A stretch of 64,000 nt of DNA from Sulfurisphaera tokodaii str. 7 (GTDB lineage: Archaea; Thermoproteota; Thermoprotei_A; Sulfolobales; Sulfolobaceae). Position 1 is the stretch's first letter. Every line of letters starts with the position of its first letter. The notes under the pieces are model-generated. The model had not been told where the DNA came from, did no database searches, and saw only the letters and a program-made list of their open reading frames with translations. This document shows positions 34,352 to 44,343 of the stretch, one piece after another. The translations under genes were made by a program, and so were the position numbers. The DNA is taken from positions 1,998,001-2,062,000 of the forward strand of contig NC_003106.2 in the NCBI RefSeq assembly GCF_000011205.1, in the 5' to 3' direction.

Positions 34352-34943
34352 TCTATAATATCCCTCTAGTTCTAATAATTTTTAATAAAACGTCATGGTT
34401 TGTAATATAACATAATAGTCATTTATTTGTTCGCTATTCAAATTTTGGAGAATGAGAAATTGAGAAGAAAGCCTCGCCCTTCAGGACGATGAAGGGATCA
34501 GTTATAATATTATATTCTGTGCTATTAAAACATTATTAACAGGTTTGTGATCTAATCACATGCAGATAATTTTATTCGTATTCTGCATAGAAAATATAAC
34601 TGACCATTAGGGACTATATGGAAGTCAGATTTAGAGCATTATCAAATATATTTTAGATTTAGCTAAGTTAAATTTATCTTTCCGAATTCTTTAATTAATA
34701 TAAAATTTTGAAACGATTAGGGATAAGCTATTTTCATCTCGTAACAAGTGAAGTGGACTAAACTTATAAATTAGTGAAATCCACTGCACGTTATATGGTA
34801 TTACAATATCTTCAAAAGAGCCGGAAGTAAGGGCTAATAAACCTCCTAAGGTTACACACTCAGGTTTGCTAGAGACGAAACATATGAGATCTATATTATG
34901 TATTTAGAGATGTAGTTAGATGCATATCTAAACTAAAATAATG
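34352..34943. other. Non-coding boundary region
   Basis: I see no gene. At 34,475-34,495 is another IS200/IS605-type end motif (CCTCGCCCTTCAGGACGATG). An AGTGGA/TCCACT pair flanks 34,750-34,790. This stretch separates the IS-rich part of the window from the ordinary chromosomal part. Confidence 0.5.
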
Positions 34944-35543
34944 TTAAGGAATTGGTAGCATTACAACCTTATTTATAACCTTTTTTGTCAACTGAGATAT
35001 TAAGTTATCCCAAATTTCATTTAATGATCTACCTTTTGGTTTTATTTTTAGCTGAGACGCAACGTTCTTTAAACCATATTTGCATTCTGCCTTTAATGGA
35101 CATGAATCGCACTTATATTTATCAGAATTTAGATCAATTAGAATTAGTCCATTTTTAGTAACAGATAATAATGCTTTATCGAGGACTATTTTATCATTTT
35201 CAATAACAAAAGGAATCACAGTGACAGAAACTAAAGCATTATCTTCTATTAATCCAACATTTTTATAGAAATCTAAAATGTAGTAATAATAGCTTTTACT
35301 AAGCCCATCTCTATCTTGGGAAACGAGAACCCTAAAATATTTTTCATCAAATATTTTATTAAATATTTCTCTACTCACTAACAATATCTTTTCAGTTTTT
35401 TTCAACGGTCTATCATATTTACTCAGCTTATAATCACACATCAAGAATATATATTGTAAAATCAAAATATATTTCTTAAACGTTGGACTAATTAAATACT
35501 CCTTTAAACTATGAAAATATAAAAAGTCGTTAGAGCTATACAA
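34944..35543 (-). CDS. Hypothetical protein with a short cysteine cluster
   Basis: The product is up to 199 aa; an ATG at 35441 giving 165 aa (MCDYKLSKYDRPLKK) is an alternative start. The middle may be a winged-helix (SKSYYYYILDFYKNVGLIED). Near residue 165 is KCDSCPLKAECKYG, a C-x2-C-x5-C set that could bind a metal. No family is recognised. It is alone on its strand, with GH15 downstream after 250 bases. Confidence 0.5.
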   Translation of the reverse strand: MYSSNDFLYFHSLKEYLISPTFKKYILILQYIFLMCDYKLSKYDRPLKKTEKILLVSREIFNKIFDEKYFRVLVSQDRDGLSKSYYYYILDFYKNVGLIEDNALVSVTVIPFVIENDKIVLDKALLSVTKNGLILIDLNSDKYKCDSCPLKAECKYGLKNVASQLKIKPKGRSLNEIWDNLISQLTKKVINKVVMLPIP

Positions 35544-35796
35544 CTAGGTTGATATTACCCAATATTGATTATATTATTCCAGTAATTTGATCCTATATTT
35601 CAACTCGTACCACTTATTGGAAAATCGTATTTACACGTTACGCTAAAAAACTATTAAGGATATTCCTTATATTAGCTAGGAATATTTCAGTTATAATTAA
35701 TAAAAATTGAATCTCAAGTCAAAGTTATTTGTTTGATGAAGGAATAATTTTTGAGATGTCTAGCTATTCAAAATACTACTCATGAATACGATTTAT

Positions 35797-37596
35797 TTAT
35801 CCTAACTGCTTAAAATAATAAATGGTTTTAACGAATTCTGCATGACTCCAAACTAATGGGGCAACTGATGGATATGTATTTTTAGGACTTACTTGTTCTG
35901 GAATGATACCCGTTGGTAGCATATGTGATATAACCCAATCTATATATTTTTTAGCTTTTTCTTTATTGCCTTCAAGAATGTATTGCTGAGCTAACCATAG
36001 TGTCGTAATAAACCAAGCGTTAGATTTTTCGTCTTGTTTTAAATACCAATCATTTTCATATCTGGCAATTCCGCCATTTATATTAAGTTTCTCCTCTACA
36101 ACTTTCCTATTGCTTATAACCCTTGGGTCTTTAGGGTCAAAAGGTCCTAAAATTGAGGCAAATAATGTACTAGCATCTACAGTTTTGTCAATACTATTAT
36201 CTTCATAAATAGTCCTAGCAAAATGATCACCAACATAAAATCTTTCTAATCCTTTTTTCACTTCATTAGCAGCTGTGAGGTATTTGTCCTTTAAGTTTTC
36301 ATCACCAAAAAATTCAGCAAACTTATAAGCCGACATTAATCCAGCATATACTGCTAAAGAAGTAAAGAAGTGTGTACCAAGCCTTTCTTCCCATAAATCA
36401 TATGAGGGTAAAGGTAAACCGGTTTCTTCATCTCTATAAGAGACTAAGAATTCAGCAATTTTCTTTACGAAGGGAGCATAAAGCGGTCTTACAAAATCTA
36501 TATCAGTAAATCTACTAAAATGAACCCATAAGGCATAAAGCATTAATGCTGTTTCGTCTTCTTGTATTGGTATGCTTCTTGGATTCCACGGATGCCAGGT
36601 AGAACCCCAATTGCCATCGCAAGTATACTTCTGAAAGAGAAAACCATTAAAAATTAAGGGTTTAGTAAAATTAAAAAGATTTCTTATAGGATCTTGATAG
36701 CCATAAAGTGTTAACGCTATCGATGCGAAAGCTGCATCTCTATGCCAAACATAATTGTATGTATCTTTGTTAAATCTCATAATGTCAGTGTCTAAGGCTG
36801 CTGGAAGTGCGCCATTATTTTGCCAGTGAGCTGCAATAATTAGTAAACTTCGTCTGACTAAACTATCATAATCTCTGGCTTTAACTAACCATGCCTTCCA
36901 GTAATTTTCTGTCCTTCTCAATAATTCTCTAGAACTTTTTCTCAAAACATAGTTATTCTTTTGGAACAATTCATTATAATTCCTACCACATACTAGCCAG
37001 CAATAGAATACTGTATTTGAAGATACTCTTATACTTGTAACCGAATCCACTGATCCTTGTGCTATTGGATTTCCGGAAAGTTCTCCATCTTCTGCATCTT
37101 TCCATGTACCTAAATATCCTCCAGTTTCCTTATAGCCAGTAGCAAATTGATAGAATGGAATATCACACTTAAACATGAACCATTTATCTCTTTTGTAATG
37201 GATAATAGAAGATGTGAATGGGTCATATAAGGCTGTATCACCTATATCATTTCCATTTATATGAAAATCCCAATGGAAAAATACTCTGGTCTCCTTATTA
37301 GTAGTTAAGCTAATTTCTCTAACTAAAATATCATAAGCCATATCTACGGCATCTTTTACCTTGACTTTTACTCCGTTAAATTCAGCTGATGCCGTAACAG
37401 AAAGAGTATCTTCTTCATAATTTAATTTTATTGGTAAATCAGAAAACCATGAGAATTTTCCATCTACCCATAGACCAATTTTACTTTCATGAAGATGATT
37501 ATCTATAGGGAGTGGATAATATAATTCTCTATAATTTAATTTAGAATCGGCTAATAATGTAAGTGAGCCATTGCCTATTATAACATATCTAACCAT
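35797..37596 (-). CDS. GH15-family glycoside hydrolase (glucoamylase or trehalase)
   Basis: The 599-aa protein has an N-terminal beta-sandwich domain (about 1-230) and a C-terminal (alpha/alpha)6 catalytic domain. Motifs are YVWHRDAAFASIALTLYGY, QEDETALMLYALW (general acid region) and GIIPEQVSPK (catalytic base region), characteristic of archaeal GH15 enzymes. Some Sulfolobus members of this family are trehalases and others glucoamylases; sequence alone does not decide. There is no signal peptide, so it acts in the cytoplasm. It starts at the ATG at 37596, with a single-gene layout. It probably releases glucose from storage polymer or trehalose. Confidence 0.85.
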   Translation of the reverse strand: MVRYVIIGNGSLTLLADSKLNYRELYYPLPIDNHLHESKIGLWVDGKFSWFSDLPIKLNYEEDTLSVTASAEFNGVKVKVKDAVDMAYDILVREISLTTNKETRVFFHWDFHINGNDIGDTALYDPFTSSIIHYKRDKWFMFKCDIPFYQFATGYKETGGYLGTWKDAEDGELSGNPIAQGSVDSVTSIRVSSNTVFYCWLVCGRNYNELFQKNNYVLRKSSRELLRRTENYWKAWLVKARDYDSLVRRSLLIIAAHWQNNGALPAALDTDIMRFNKDTYNYVWHRDAAFASIALTLYGYQDPIRNLFNFTKPLIFNGFLFQKYTCDGNWGSTWHPWNPRSIPIQEDETALMLYALWVHFSRFTDIDFVRPLYAPFVKKIAEFLVSYRDEETGLPLPSYDLWEERLGTHFFTSLAVYAGLMSAYKFAEFFGDENLKDKYLTAANEVKKGLERFYVGDHFARTIYEDNSIDKTVDASTLFASILGPFDPKDPRVISNRKVVEEKLNINGGIARYENDWYLKQDEKSNAWFITTLWLAQQYILEGNKEKAKKYIDWVISHMLPTGIIPEQVSPKNTYPSVAPLVWSHAEFVKTIYYFKQLG

Positions 37597-37632
37597 GATA
37601 TAAAGTTATTAAGTTAAAGAAAAAACATTTTG

Positions 37633-38001
37633 TTAATAATAGTGATGATGGTGGTGATGTTCCTCATGTGTAGGTTTTATAAGTTCCGGTAATTCTCCTT
37701 TTATAAACTTCTCTATTGCTGTTTTTACGTCTAATCCCTCAGCTAAATATGCTTTTATCTTATAGTTTTGAAGTAATCTTAACCCTGGTGGTCCCATTTC
37801 AGCAACAATTACAGCGTTTACACCTCTATCTATTGCCGATTTTAACATATGTGCCCCTCTAACAGCCATAGCTTTTAAAGCTGGATTTTCGTATTCTTCT
37901 ATTAACTTGTATTCTTGTCCTTCTACTTCATATATTTGGACTTTTAGTGCTTCTCCAGGTCCTTCTACATATCCATTTGTTACGGGTATTGCTATTCTCA
38001 T
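37633..38001 (-). CDS. NifX/NifB-like (dinitrogenase Fe-Mo cofactor family) protein with natural His tail
   Basis: The 122-aa protein starts MRIAIPVTNGYVEGPGEA, the strand typical of the NifX/NafY-like family. It has ALKAMAVRGAHMLKSAIDRG and AVIVAEMGPPGLRLLQNY in the middle. It ends in EEHHHHHHYY, a run of six histidines that could bind nickel, zinc or another metal. Members in archaea without nitrogenase probably handle iron-sulfur or other metals. It lies 37 bases from the GH15 start, but the functions look unrelated. Confidence 0.8.
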   Translation of the reverse strand: MRIAIPVTNGYVEGPGEALKVQIYEVEGQEYKLIEEYENPALKAMAVRGAHMLKSAIDRGVNAVIVAEMGPPGLRLLQNYKIKAYLAEGLDVKTAIEKFIKGELPELIKPTHEEHHHHHHYY

Positions 38002-38188
38002 TTCAATATCTAATCCGATATCGGAACATAAAAATTTAACTAATGATATAAACTTAATCTATCCTCCGAATTATCAACTTATTGACCTTAGTTTTATTTC
38101 ATAAATCTTAAAAATAGTCTAATTCAGATTTTCATTAAGGTATAATCATACTTAAAAACTTTATATTGGTTTTTTCCTATTTTAATTT

Positions 38189-40174
38189 ATGTCAGTAAAC
38201 TGGTCTCTTCCATTTGAAGAGAAAATAATACCAAGTAAGTATCAGAGCAAAGTAATTTCACCATCAATATATAAAGAGTTACACAAGATAGCTACTGAAA
38301 ATTACAAGGAGTTTTGGGCATCAATTGCCTCTCAATTAGAGTGGTTTAAGCCTTGGGAAAAGGTACTTGATGATTCTAATCCACCATTTTACAAGTGGTT
38401 TGTTAGTGGTGAAATAAATGCTTCATATTTAGCTGTGGATAGACATGCTAAGAGTTGGAGAAAAAATAAAGTAGCAATAATTTGGGAAGGAGAACCGGCA
38501 GAAGGTGATAAGCCAAAGGAGGTAAGATATATTACATATGGTGAATTATATAGAGAAGTAAATAGAGTGGCTTATATTCTTAAGGAAGTTTATGGGTTAA
38601 AGAAGGGTGATGCTATATCATTATATTTACCAATGATACCCGAATTACCTATATTTATGTTAGCCGCTGCTAGATTGGGGATAATATTTAGTGTAGTGTT
38701 TTCTGGATTTAGTGCCCAAGCATTAGCAGATAGAATTAATGATGCTAGAGCTAAATTATTAGTAACGGCTGATGGAGGTTGGAGAAGAGGTAAAATAGTT
38801 CCACTAAAAGATATAGCAGATAAGGCATTAGAAAATACATCTACTGTAGAGAAAGTCTTGGTTGTAAAAAGAACGAATAATAATATAACTATGAAAGAAG
38901 GTAGAGATGAATTTTTCGATAATGTATATAAGCAAGTTCCTTTGAATGCATATGTAGAGCCAGAGAGAACAAAGAGCGAAGATCCTCTATTCATTCTCTA
39001 TACCTCTGGAACCACTGGCAAGCCAAAGGGAATAGTTCATGATACTGGCGGATATTTAACTATTCTTCACGCTACAATGAACTGGGTATTCGATATTAAA
39101 GATAGTGATATAATGTGGACTACTGCTGATATTGGTTGGATTACTGGTCATTCATATATAGTATTTGGTCCTCTATTAGAAGGAGTAACAACAGTAATGT
39201 ATGAAGGAGCTCTAGATTATCCAAACCCAGATAGGTGGGCATCTATAATTGAGAGATATGGTGTTACGATACTTTATACTTCACCTACAGCAATAAGGTC
39301 TTTCATGAAATTAGGAGAGGATGTATATAAAGGTAGAGATTTCTCTTCTGTGAGATTAATGCATTCTGTAGGAGAGCCAATAAACCCAGAGGCATTTAGA
39401 TGGTTCTTCAGATTGGTAGGAAAAGAAAGCATACCATTTGGTAGTACTTGGTGGATGACTGAGACTGGTGGTATTATGATTAGTCACTTACCCGGTCTTT
39501 ATCTAATTCCATTGAAACCAGGAACTAATGGAATGCCGTTACCGGGAATTGATGCAGATGTTGTTAATGAAAATGGTAATCCTACAAAACCTGAAGAAAG
39601 AGGATATCTAGTGATTAGAAAACCATGGCCTGGAATGCCATTAACTATTTGGGGAGATCCAGATAGATATGTTAAAGTATACTGGTCTAAATTCCCGGGT
39701 ATATTTTATCCCGGCGATTTCGCTGTTAAAGATTCTGATGGATACTTCTGGATATTAGGTAGGGCTGACGAGGTAATTAAAGTAGCTGGGCATAGATTAG
39801 GAACATATGAGTTAGAGTCTGCTTTAATACATCACCCAGCCGTTGCTGAAGCAGCAGTTGTAGGAGTCCCAGATCCATTAAAAGGTGAAGTACCGGTAGC
39901 ATTTGTAGTATTAAAGGTGGGACAAAAAGCAAATGAGGAGTTGAAAAAGAGCTTAAATGAATGGGTAAGAGAGCAAGTAGGACCTATAGCGTCATTAAGT
40001 AGTATTTACTTTGTATCTAAACTTCCAAAAACTAGGAGTGGTAAGATTATGAGAAGAGTAGTAAAGGCTGTTATTACTAATCAGCCAGTAGGCGATGTCA
40101 CAACACTTGAAGATGAAGCTTCGGTAGAAGAAGTTAAAAAGGCATACGAAGAATTAAAGAAGGAGATATCCTAA
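38189..40174 (+). CDS. acs: Acetyl-CoA synthetase (AMP-forming)
   Basis: The 661-aa enzyme has the complete acyl-adenylate pattern: YTSGTTGKPKGIVHDTGGY at about residue 270, TWWMTETGG (about 425), YFWILGRADEVIKVAGHR (about 525) and KLPKTRSGKIMRR with the catalytic lysine at about 615. It activates acetate (perhaps also propionate) with ATP and CoA in the cytosol. The start ATG is 38189, length as in bacterial Acs. A small SWIM-type zinc protein gene follows after 10 bases. Confidence 0.95.
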   Translation: MSVNWSLPFEEKIIPSKYQSKVISPSIYKELHKIATENYKEFWASIASQLEWFKPWEKVLDDSNPPFYKWFVSGEINASYLAVDRHAKSWRKNKVAIIWEGEPAEGDKPKEVRYITYGELYREVNRVAYILKEVYGLKKGDAISLYLPMIPELPIFMLAAARLGIIFSVVFSGFSAQALADRINDARAKLLVTADGGWRRGKIVPLKDIADKALENTSTVEKVLVVKRTNNNITMKEGRDEFFDNVYKQVPLNAYVEPERTKSEDPLFILYTSGTTGKPKGIVHDTGGYLTILHATMNWVFDIKDSDIMWTTADIGWITGHSYIVFGPLLEGVTTVMYEGALDYPNPDRWASIIERYGVTILYTSPTAIRSFMKLGEDVYKGRDFSSVRLMHSVGEPINPEAFRWFFRLVGKESIPFGSTWWMTETGGIMISHLPGLYLIPLKPGTNGMPLPGIDADVVNENGNPTKPEERGYLVIRKPWPGMPLTIWGDPDRYVKVYWSKFPGIFYPGDFAVKDSDGYFWILGRADEVIKVAGHRLGTYELESALIHHPAVAEAAVVGVPDPLKGEVPVAFVVLKVGQKANEELKKSLNEWVREQVGPIASLSSIYFVSKLPKTRSGKIMRRVVKAVITNQPVGDVTTLEDEASVEEVKKAYEELKKEIS

Positions 40175-40184
40175 ATTATTTTTT

Positions 40185-40403
40185 ATGGATATAAAAATTA
40201 TAAAAGCTGAGAAGAAAGGAGATTTTGAAGAAATAGAGGGTTTAGTCCCAGCTAGATGTACTTTAGGTTATTATCATGTAAAAGTAACTGTAAAGGGATT
40301 TAGACTAATTGATTCTTCTTGTGAATGTGGGGAAAAATTGTGCCCTCATGCGGTTAAGCTTGAAATGGCCTTTTTTAGAAAGAGAAAGGAGTTATCTAGT
40401 TAA
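40185..40403 (+). CDS. Small SWIM-like zinc-finger protein
   Basis: The 72-aa protein carries SSCECGEKLCPHAVKLEMAF, a C-x-C-xn-C-x-H SWIM zinc-binding motif. The beta strands before it (CTLGYYHVKVTVKGFRLID) fit the SWIM fold. Free-standing SWIM proteins bind DNA or protein partners, often with recombination proteins. It follows acs and probably shares its transcript. Its last 12 bases overlap the end of the convergent glycosyltransferase gene. Confidence 0.75.
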   Translation: MDIKIIKAEKKGDFEEIEGLVPARCTLGYYHVKVTVKGFRLIDSSCECGEKLCPHAVKLEMAFFRKRKELSS

Positions 40404-41639
40404 CCAATCTTGCCACCAGAAAGTTATCATAGCATATAGGGAAGCAATATATTGCACTGCTAGTGCGATAGAACCGTATATTAGAGTTTTCAATTTATCT
40501 TCTGGAATTAAATAAATCATGGTCATTACAAAGGGTATTATAGCTATAAATCCTCCGTAATGCAAGAATAAATAAAAGATAAAGAAGTCGGAATGGTAAC
40601 GGGTTGGCAGATACAATAGTAATAAGAGCTTAGTATTAATTACATTAATTGAGGAATAGATCTTAAGAATTCTAGTGAAACTCATATAAAGGAACAAGAG
40701 CGTAAATAATGGTAACAGATTGGTGTATATCATATTAAAAACGTATAATGAACCCCTTTTACTTATACTACCGTCAGCTATCTCCCTTATAAAATTAAGA
40801 TAATTTGCTCTTGTCCATCTAGTTACTTGTTTCGTAAACATTTTTATGTCTCTAGGGGGTTTTGTATATGCCACTGCATCAAAGACTTTTACAGCCCTAT
40901 ACCCTTTTTTTATAACAAAATCGGTTAAATCTCTATCATCGGAAATTTTAATTGGTCTTCCAAACATTTTCGGCTCTAAAAACTCTTTAGATAATATATA
41001 TGGTTTTACGAGTTCGGTCCTATATATTACACATTGTCCACTTAATATTATAGCACTTCCAAAATAGTTTACCGCCCTGTTTACTATCTCACTTATTCTC
41101 TCAAAGAATTCACCATAATAATATGCATATTTATTTTTCTCGTCATACATAATTCTAATATTTGGCCCTACTCCACCTACTGACTCATCAAAAACACTTA
41201 ACATCTTTAGTATAGAGTCTTTATAAATAATCGTATCACTATCTAGAAACATCACTAGAGGAGATCTTACATACTTAACTCCCTCGGCTAACGCGTATCT
41301 TTTCCCCTTATGTTCACGCATATAAATAAATTTACCACCATATCTTTCCGTAATTGATTTGTATGGTTCTAGAACACTATCCCCTACAACAATAAATTCT
41401 AACCTTGTGTCATATAAAGTCCTTATCACTTTTTCAAAAATATCTATTTCCTCCTTATAAACTGGTATCACAACTGTAAGATCAGAGAGATTATAAAAAC
41501 TTGAGTGTTGAGTTTTTCTATTATTACTTATTACTGCAAAAAATGAATTCAAAAAGAAATAAAGAATAGTTATAATTGTGAATGAAAGAGAATAAATGAA
41601 ATATGAGACTCCGTGAAATAAGTGAAACATAATCACCAC
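40392..41639 (-). CDS. Membrane glycosyltransferase, family 2
   Basis: The 415-aa protein has two N-terminal hydrophobic stretches, then a GT-A catalytic domain with TVVIPVYKEEIDIFEKVIRT, MFLDSDTIIY (D-x-D), SDDRDLTDFVI and RWTRANYLNF (the (Q/R)-x2-RW motif). Four C-terminal membrane segments follow. This is the arrangement of processive cellulose/hyaluronan synthase-like enzymes. It adds sugars from a nucleotide sugar to an extracellular or lipid-linked polymer. Substrate unknown. Its start is likely the second Met, MFHLFHGV (41627). Confidence 0.85.
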   Translation of the reverse strand: MVIMFHLFHGVSYFIYSLSFTIITILYFFLNSFFAVISNNRKTQHSSFYNLSDLTVVIPVYKEEIDIFEKVIRTLYDTRLEFIVVGDSVLEPYKSITERYGGKFIYMREHKGKRYALAEGVKYVRSPLVMFLDSDTIIYKDSILKMLSVFDESVGGVGPNIRIMYDEKNKYAYYYGEFFERISEIVNRAVNYFGSAIILSGQCVIYRTELVKPYILSKEFLEPKMFGRPIKISDDRDLTDFVIKKGYRAVKVFDAVAYTKPPRDIKMFTKQVTRWTRANYLNFIREIADGSISKRGSLYVFNMIYTNLLPLFTLLFLYMSFTRILKIYSSINVINTKLLLLLYLPTRYHSDFFIFYLFLHYGGFIAIIPFVMTMIYLIPEDKLKTLIYGSIALAVQYIASLYAMITFWWQDWLTR

Positions 41640-41680
41640 TATAATGCTCGATATCGAAATATATAACGATTTTTCCTAAT

Positions 41681-42280
41681 TCACCATTCGAATTCTCCGT
41701 TCAAAAAGGGGTTAGTTAACTTTTCGTATCCCAAAGTTGTAAAGAAACCATGACCGGGATAAACTGTTAATCCGTCATTTAATTCCATTAACCTATTTAG
41801 ACTCTTTTTTAGTAAATTTTTGTCTCCTCCTAAGTCATACCTTCCAATACTCCCGTTAAATAATGTGTCTCCCGTAAAAATTCCGTCATCAAAAATATAA
41901 CAGACACTACCCATTGTATGTCCTGGTGTCTCTATCACTTTTAGTTCTTCATTCCCTATTTTTATTATAGATTTTTCATCTATGAAACCATCTGGTACTA
42001 TTCCTTTAGTCCTTTCATCTCGTCTTAATAAATCTAAATCACTTCTATGTAAGAAGAATGGAACATTAAAATATTTCTTCACTTCAGTAACACCCAATAC
42101 ATGATCAAAATGCCCATGCGTGGCATAAATTGACTTAAGTTTTATGTTATTTGTTAAGATATAATCTATAACCTCAGATGGATTTTCTGCAACGTCTATT
42201 AATATTCCTTCATCTCCAGAAACAACTAAGTAAGTATTGGTAGAATACTCGCCTAAGATAAAACGTTTAACTATCATCAT
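41681..42280 (-). CDS. Metallo-beta-lactamase-fold hydrolase (glyoxalase II-like)
   Basis: The 199-aa protein has THGHFDHVLG, the H-x-H-x-D-H metal site at about residue 55-60, then ETPGHTMGSVCYIFDDG (third His), FTGDTLFNGSIGR (bridging Asp) and YPGHGFFTT (last His). All metal ligands of the class are present. It belongs to the small hydroxyacylglutathione hydrolase-like group, though archaea of this order lack glutathione, so the thioester substrate is unknown. Confidence 0.85.
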   Translation of the reverse strand: MMIVKRFILGEYSTNTYLVVSGDEGILIDVAENPSEVIDYILTNNIKLKSIYATHGHFDHVLGVTEVKKYFNVPFFLHRSDLDLLRRDERTKGIVPDGFIDEKSIIKIGNEELKVIETPGHTMGSVCYIFDDGIFTGDTLFNGSIGRYDLGGDKNLLKKSLNRLMELNDGLTVYPGHGFFTTLGYEKLTNPFLNGEFEW

Positions 42281-42346
42281 AAAAAATCTTTCTGATATCC
42301 TAAATAAGTTAACGTAAAAGTAATTAATGATTAATACTTTAGTTAT

Positions 42347-43666
42347 ATGATGAAATACACTGAGACTGCACCAAAACTTTTTATGAACACAGGAACTAGA
42401 TTTCCTAGAAAAATAATCTGGGCTATGGGACTTATAAAATACGCGGCAGCGAAAGTTAATTCTGATCTTAACCAGTTAGAAAAAGAAATAGCTAAAGGTA
42501 TTATGCAAGCAGCAAAAGAAGTTATGGAAGGAAAACATGATGATAAAATAGTTTTAGATGTATTTCAAACAGGCTCTGGTACTGGACTAAATATGAATAT
42601 TAATGAAGTGATAGCAGAAAGGGCAACTGAAATGATTGGAAAAAAAGTTCACCCAAATGATCACGTAAATTTAGGGCAATCATCTAACGATACTGTTCCT
42701 ACTGCAATAAGAATAGCAGCAACTTCAGCAGTTGAAGAACAACTTATACCAGCACTTAGTAAATTTGTTTCTATTCTTAATAGAAAAAGTGAAGAATTTA
42801 AGGATATTGTGAAATCTGGAAGGACTCATTTAAGGGACGCGTTACCAGTTACCTTAGGTCAAGAGCTTTCAGCATATGCAGACGCTTTCTACCACGATAT
42901 GACCAATTTACAACAAGTACTAGAATATGTTAAGGAGCTTCCTATTGGTGGCACTGCAGTAGGTACTGGATTAAACTCACATCCAGAATTTCAACTGAGA
43001 GTTATTCAAGAGGTTAATAATGAAACTGGATTAGGCTTCAAACCAGCTAATAAGTTTAGAGGATTAAGGCTTTTAACGGACTTACTTAGTCTAAGCGGTA
43101 TTATGAGAACAATTGCGGTAGATCTTTACAGACTTGGACAAGATATTAGATTAATGTTTTCTGGACCAATGACTGGTTTCAATGAAATAGATCTACCTAC
43201 TCAAGAAGAAATAGCTGGAAGTAGTATTATGCCGGGTAAAACAAACCCAGTTACTGTGGAGGCAACATTATTAGTCTCAGCTCAAGTAGTAGGATTAGAT
43301 CATGCCAATCAATTTGCATCAATGTTAGGCGAGTTTGAGTTAGCCATGGGCGTTCCTTTGATTGGATATAATGTGGTTACTCAAATAAACTTACTTACAG
43401 AGGCATTAAATAAATTTGGAGATTTGGTAATTAATGGTATGGTTCCTAATATAGAAAGAATGAAAAGATATGCTGAAAGCAGTCCTTCATTAGTTACCGT
43501 AATATCACCTATTATTGGTTATGATAAGGCTAGCGAAATAGGGAAGAGATTAAGCAAAGGAATGTCTATAAGAGAAGCATTAAAAGAGTTAGGCTTTAAG
43601 GATGATGAAATAGATAGAATACTAGATTTATCAAAATTAGTTAAGCCAGGTTTTCCTGCAAAATGA
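42347..43666 (+). CDS. fumC: Fumarate hydratase, class II
   Basis: The 439-aa enzyme has the superfamily signature [12 protein letters not shown] at about residue 294, plus [17 protein letters not shown] (about 125) and [17 protein letters not shown] (about 165), as in FumC. It converts fumarate to malate in the citric acid cycle. The alternative in the family is aspartate ammonia-lyase; the THLRDA and GSS contexts fit fumarase. It is followed directly by a Nudix gene, whose start overlaps the stop by 4 bases. Confidence 0.9.
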   Translation: MMKYTETAPKLFMNTGTRFPRKIIWAMGLIKYAAAKVNSDLNQLEKEIAKGIMQAAKEVMEGKHDDKIVLDVFQTGSGTGLNMNINEVIAERATEMIGKKVHPNDHVNLGQSSNDTVPTAIRIAATSAVEEQLIPALSKFVSILNRKSEEFKDIVKSGRTHLRDALPVTLGQELSAYADAFYHDMTNLQQVLEYVKELPIGGTAVGTGLNSHPEFQLRVIQEVNNETGLGFKPANKFRGLRLLTDLLSLSGIMRTIAVDLYRLGQDIRLMFSGPMTGFNEIDLPTQEEIAGSSIMPGKTNPVTVEATLLVSAQVVGLDHANQFASMLGEFELAMGVPLIGYNVVTQINLLTEALNKFGDLVINGMVPNIERMKRYAESSPSLVTVISPIIGYDKASEIGKRLSKGMSIREALKELGFKDDEIDRILDLSKLVKPGFPAK

Positions 43667-44118
43667 TTACTTGTTTAGTAATTATAAAGGCTAATAATAA
43701 TTTTTTATTATTTATAAGGAAAAAGAGAGGATTAGGGAAAGGTCTAATTACATTCCCTGGAGGTAAGGTTAAAGATAACGAGAAGATTGAAGAATGTGCA
43801 ATAAGAGAAGTTAAAGAAGAAGTTAACATTACTATTTTTGAACCTAAGCTTGTAGGAAAAATAAAGTTTTACCTAGATGATTATGAAGCGGAAACAACCT
43901 ATGTGTTTGTTACAGATAAATACAAAGGAAAACCAGAAGAAACTGATGAAGCAATACCTATTTGGCTAAATTATATACCTTATGAAGAAATGTGGGAAGA
44001 TGATAAAGTATGGTTACCTCTTGTACTAGAAGGAAAGAAAATTTGCTGTGAATTTAAATTTGATAAGAACTGGCAAGAATTTAAGGGAGGATATTGTAAT
44101 TTATGCGAACTTACATGA
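43663..44118 (+). CDS. Nudix hydrolase
   Basis: The 151-aa protein carries a Nudix box [20 protein letters not shown] followed by EVNI, close to G-x5-E-x7-RE-x-x-EE-x-x-x. The FPGGKV before it and the [20 protein letters not shown] region are typical of MutT/8-oxo-dGTPase-like members. It probably removes oxidised or unusual nucleotides. The start overlaps fumC, so they are translated together. Confidence 0.9.
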   Translation: MITCLVIIKANNNFLLFIRKKRGLGKGLITFPGGKVKDNEKIEECAIREVKEEVNITIFEPKLVGKIKFYLDDYEAETTYVFVTDKYKGKPEETDEAIPIWLNYIPYEEMWEDDKVWLPLVLEGKKICCEFKFDKNWQEFKGGYCNLCELT

Positions 44119-44343
44119 TTTTTTTCTAGTAAATAAAATATTGTATATTTTATTAATGCACTCTTTAACATCATCCTTACATTCAAAAAGCTTATACCCG
44201 TTCTCTTTAGCCTTTATGATTTCTTCTTCATTAACTGTGTGGACAACTAGTACATCTATCTTTTTTATATCCTCTTTTAACTCAATTACTCCGTCTTCGT
44301 TCAAAAGAAAAAACTTTTCCTTAATCTTAACTATTGTCACCAT
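44101..44343 (-). CDS. Hypothetical small protein
   Basis: This 80-aa protein ([20 protein letters not shown], then [20 protein letters not shown]) has alternating strands and helices like a small alpha/beta domain. The 5' end overlaps the stop of the upstream alpha/beta hydrolase gene by 17 bases, so it is its operon partner. No family recognised. Confidence 0.55.
   Translation of the reverse strand: MVTIVKIKEKFFLLNEDGVIELKEDIKKIDVLVVHTVNEEEIIKAKENGYKLFECKDDVKECINKIYNILFTRKKSCKFA

Noticed and set aside
34740-34800. AGTGGA/TCCACT inverted pair as an operator
   Set aside because: The arms are six bases and 25 bases apart, with no gene start close to them. Chance is likely in AT-rich DNA.
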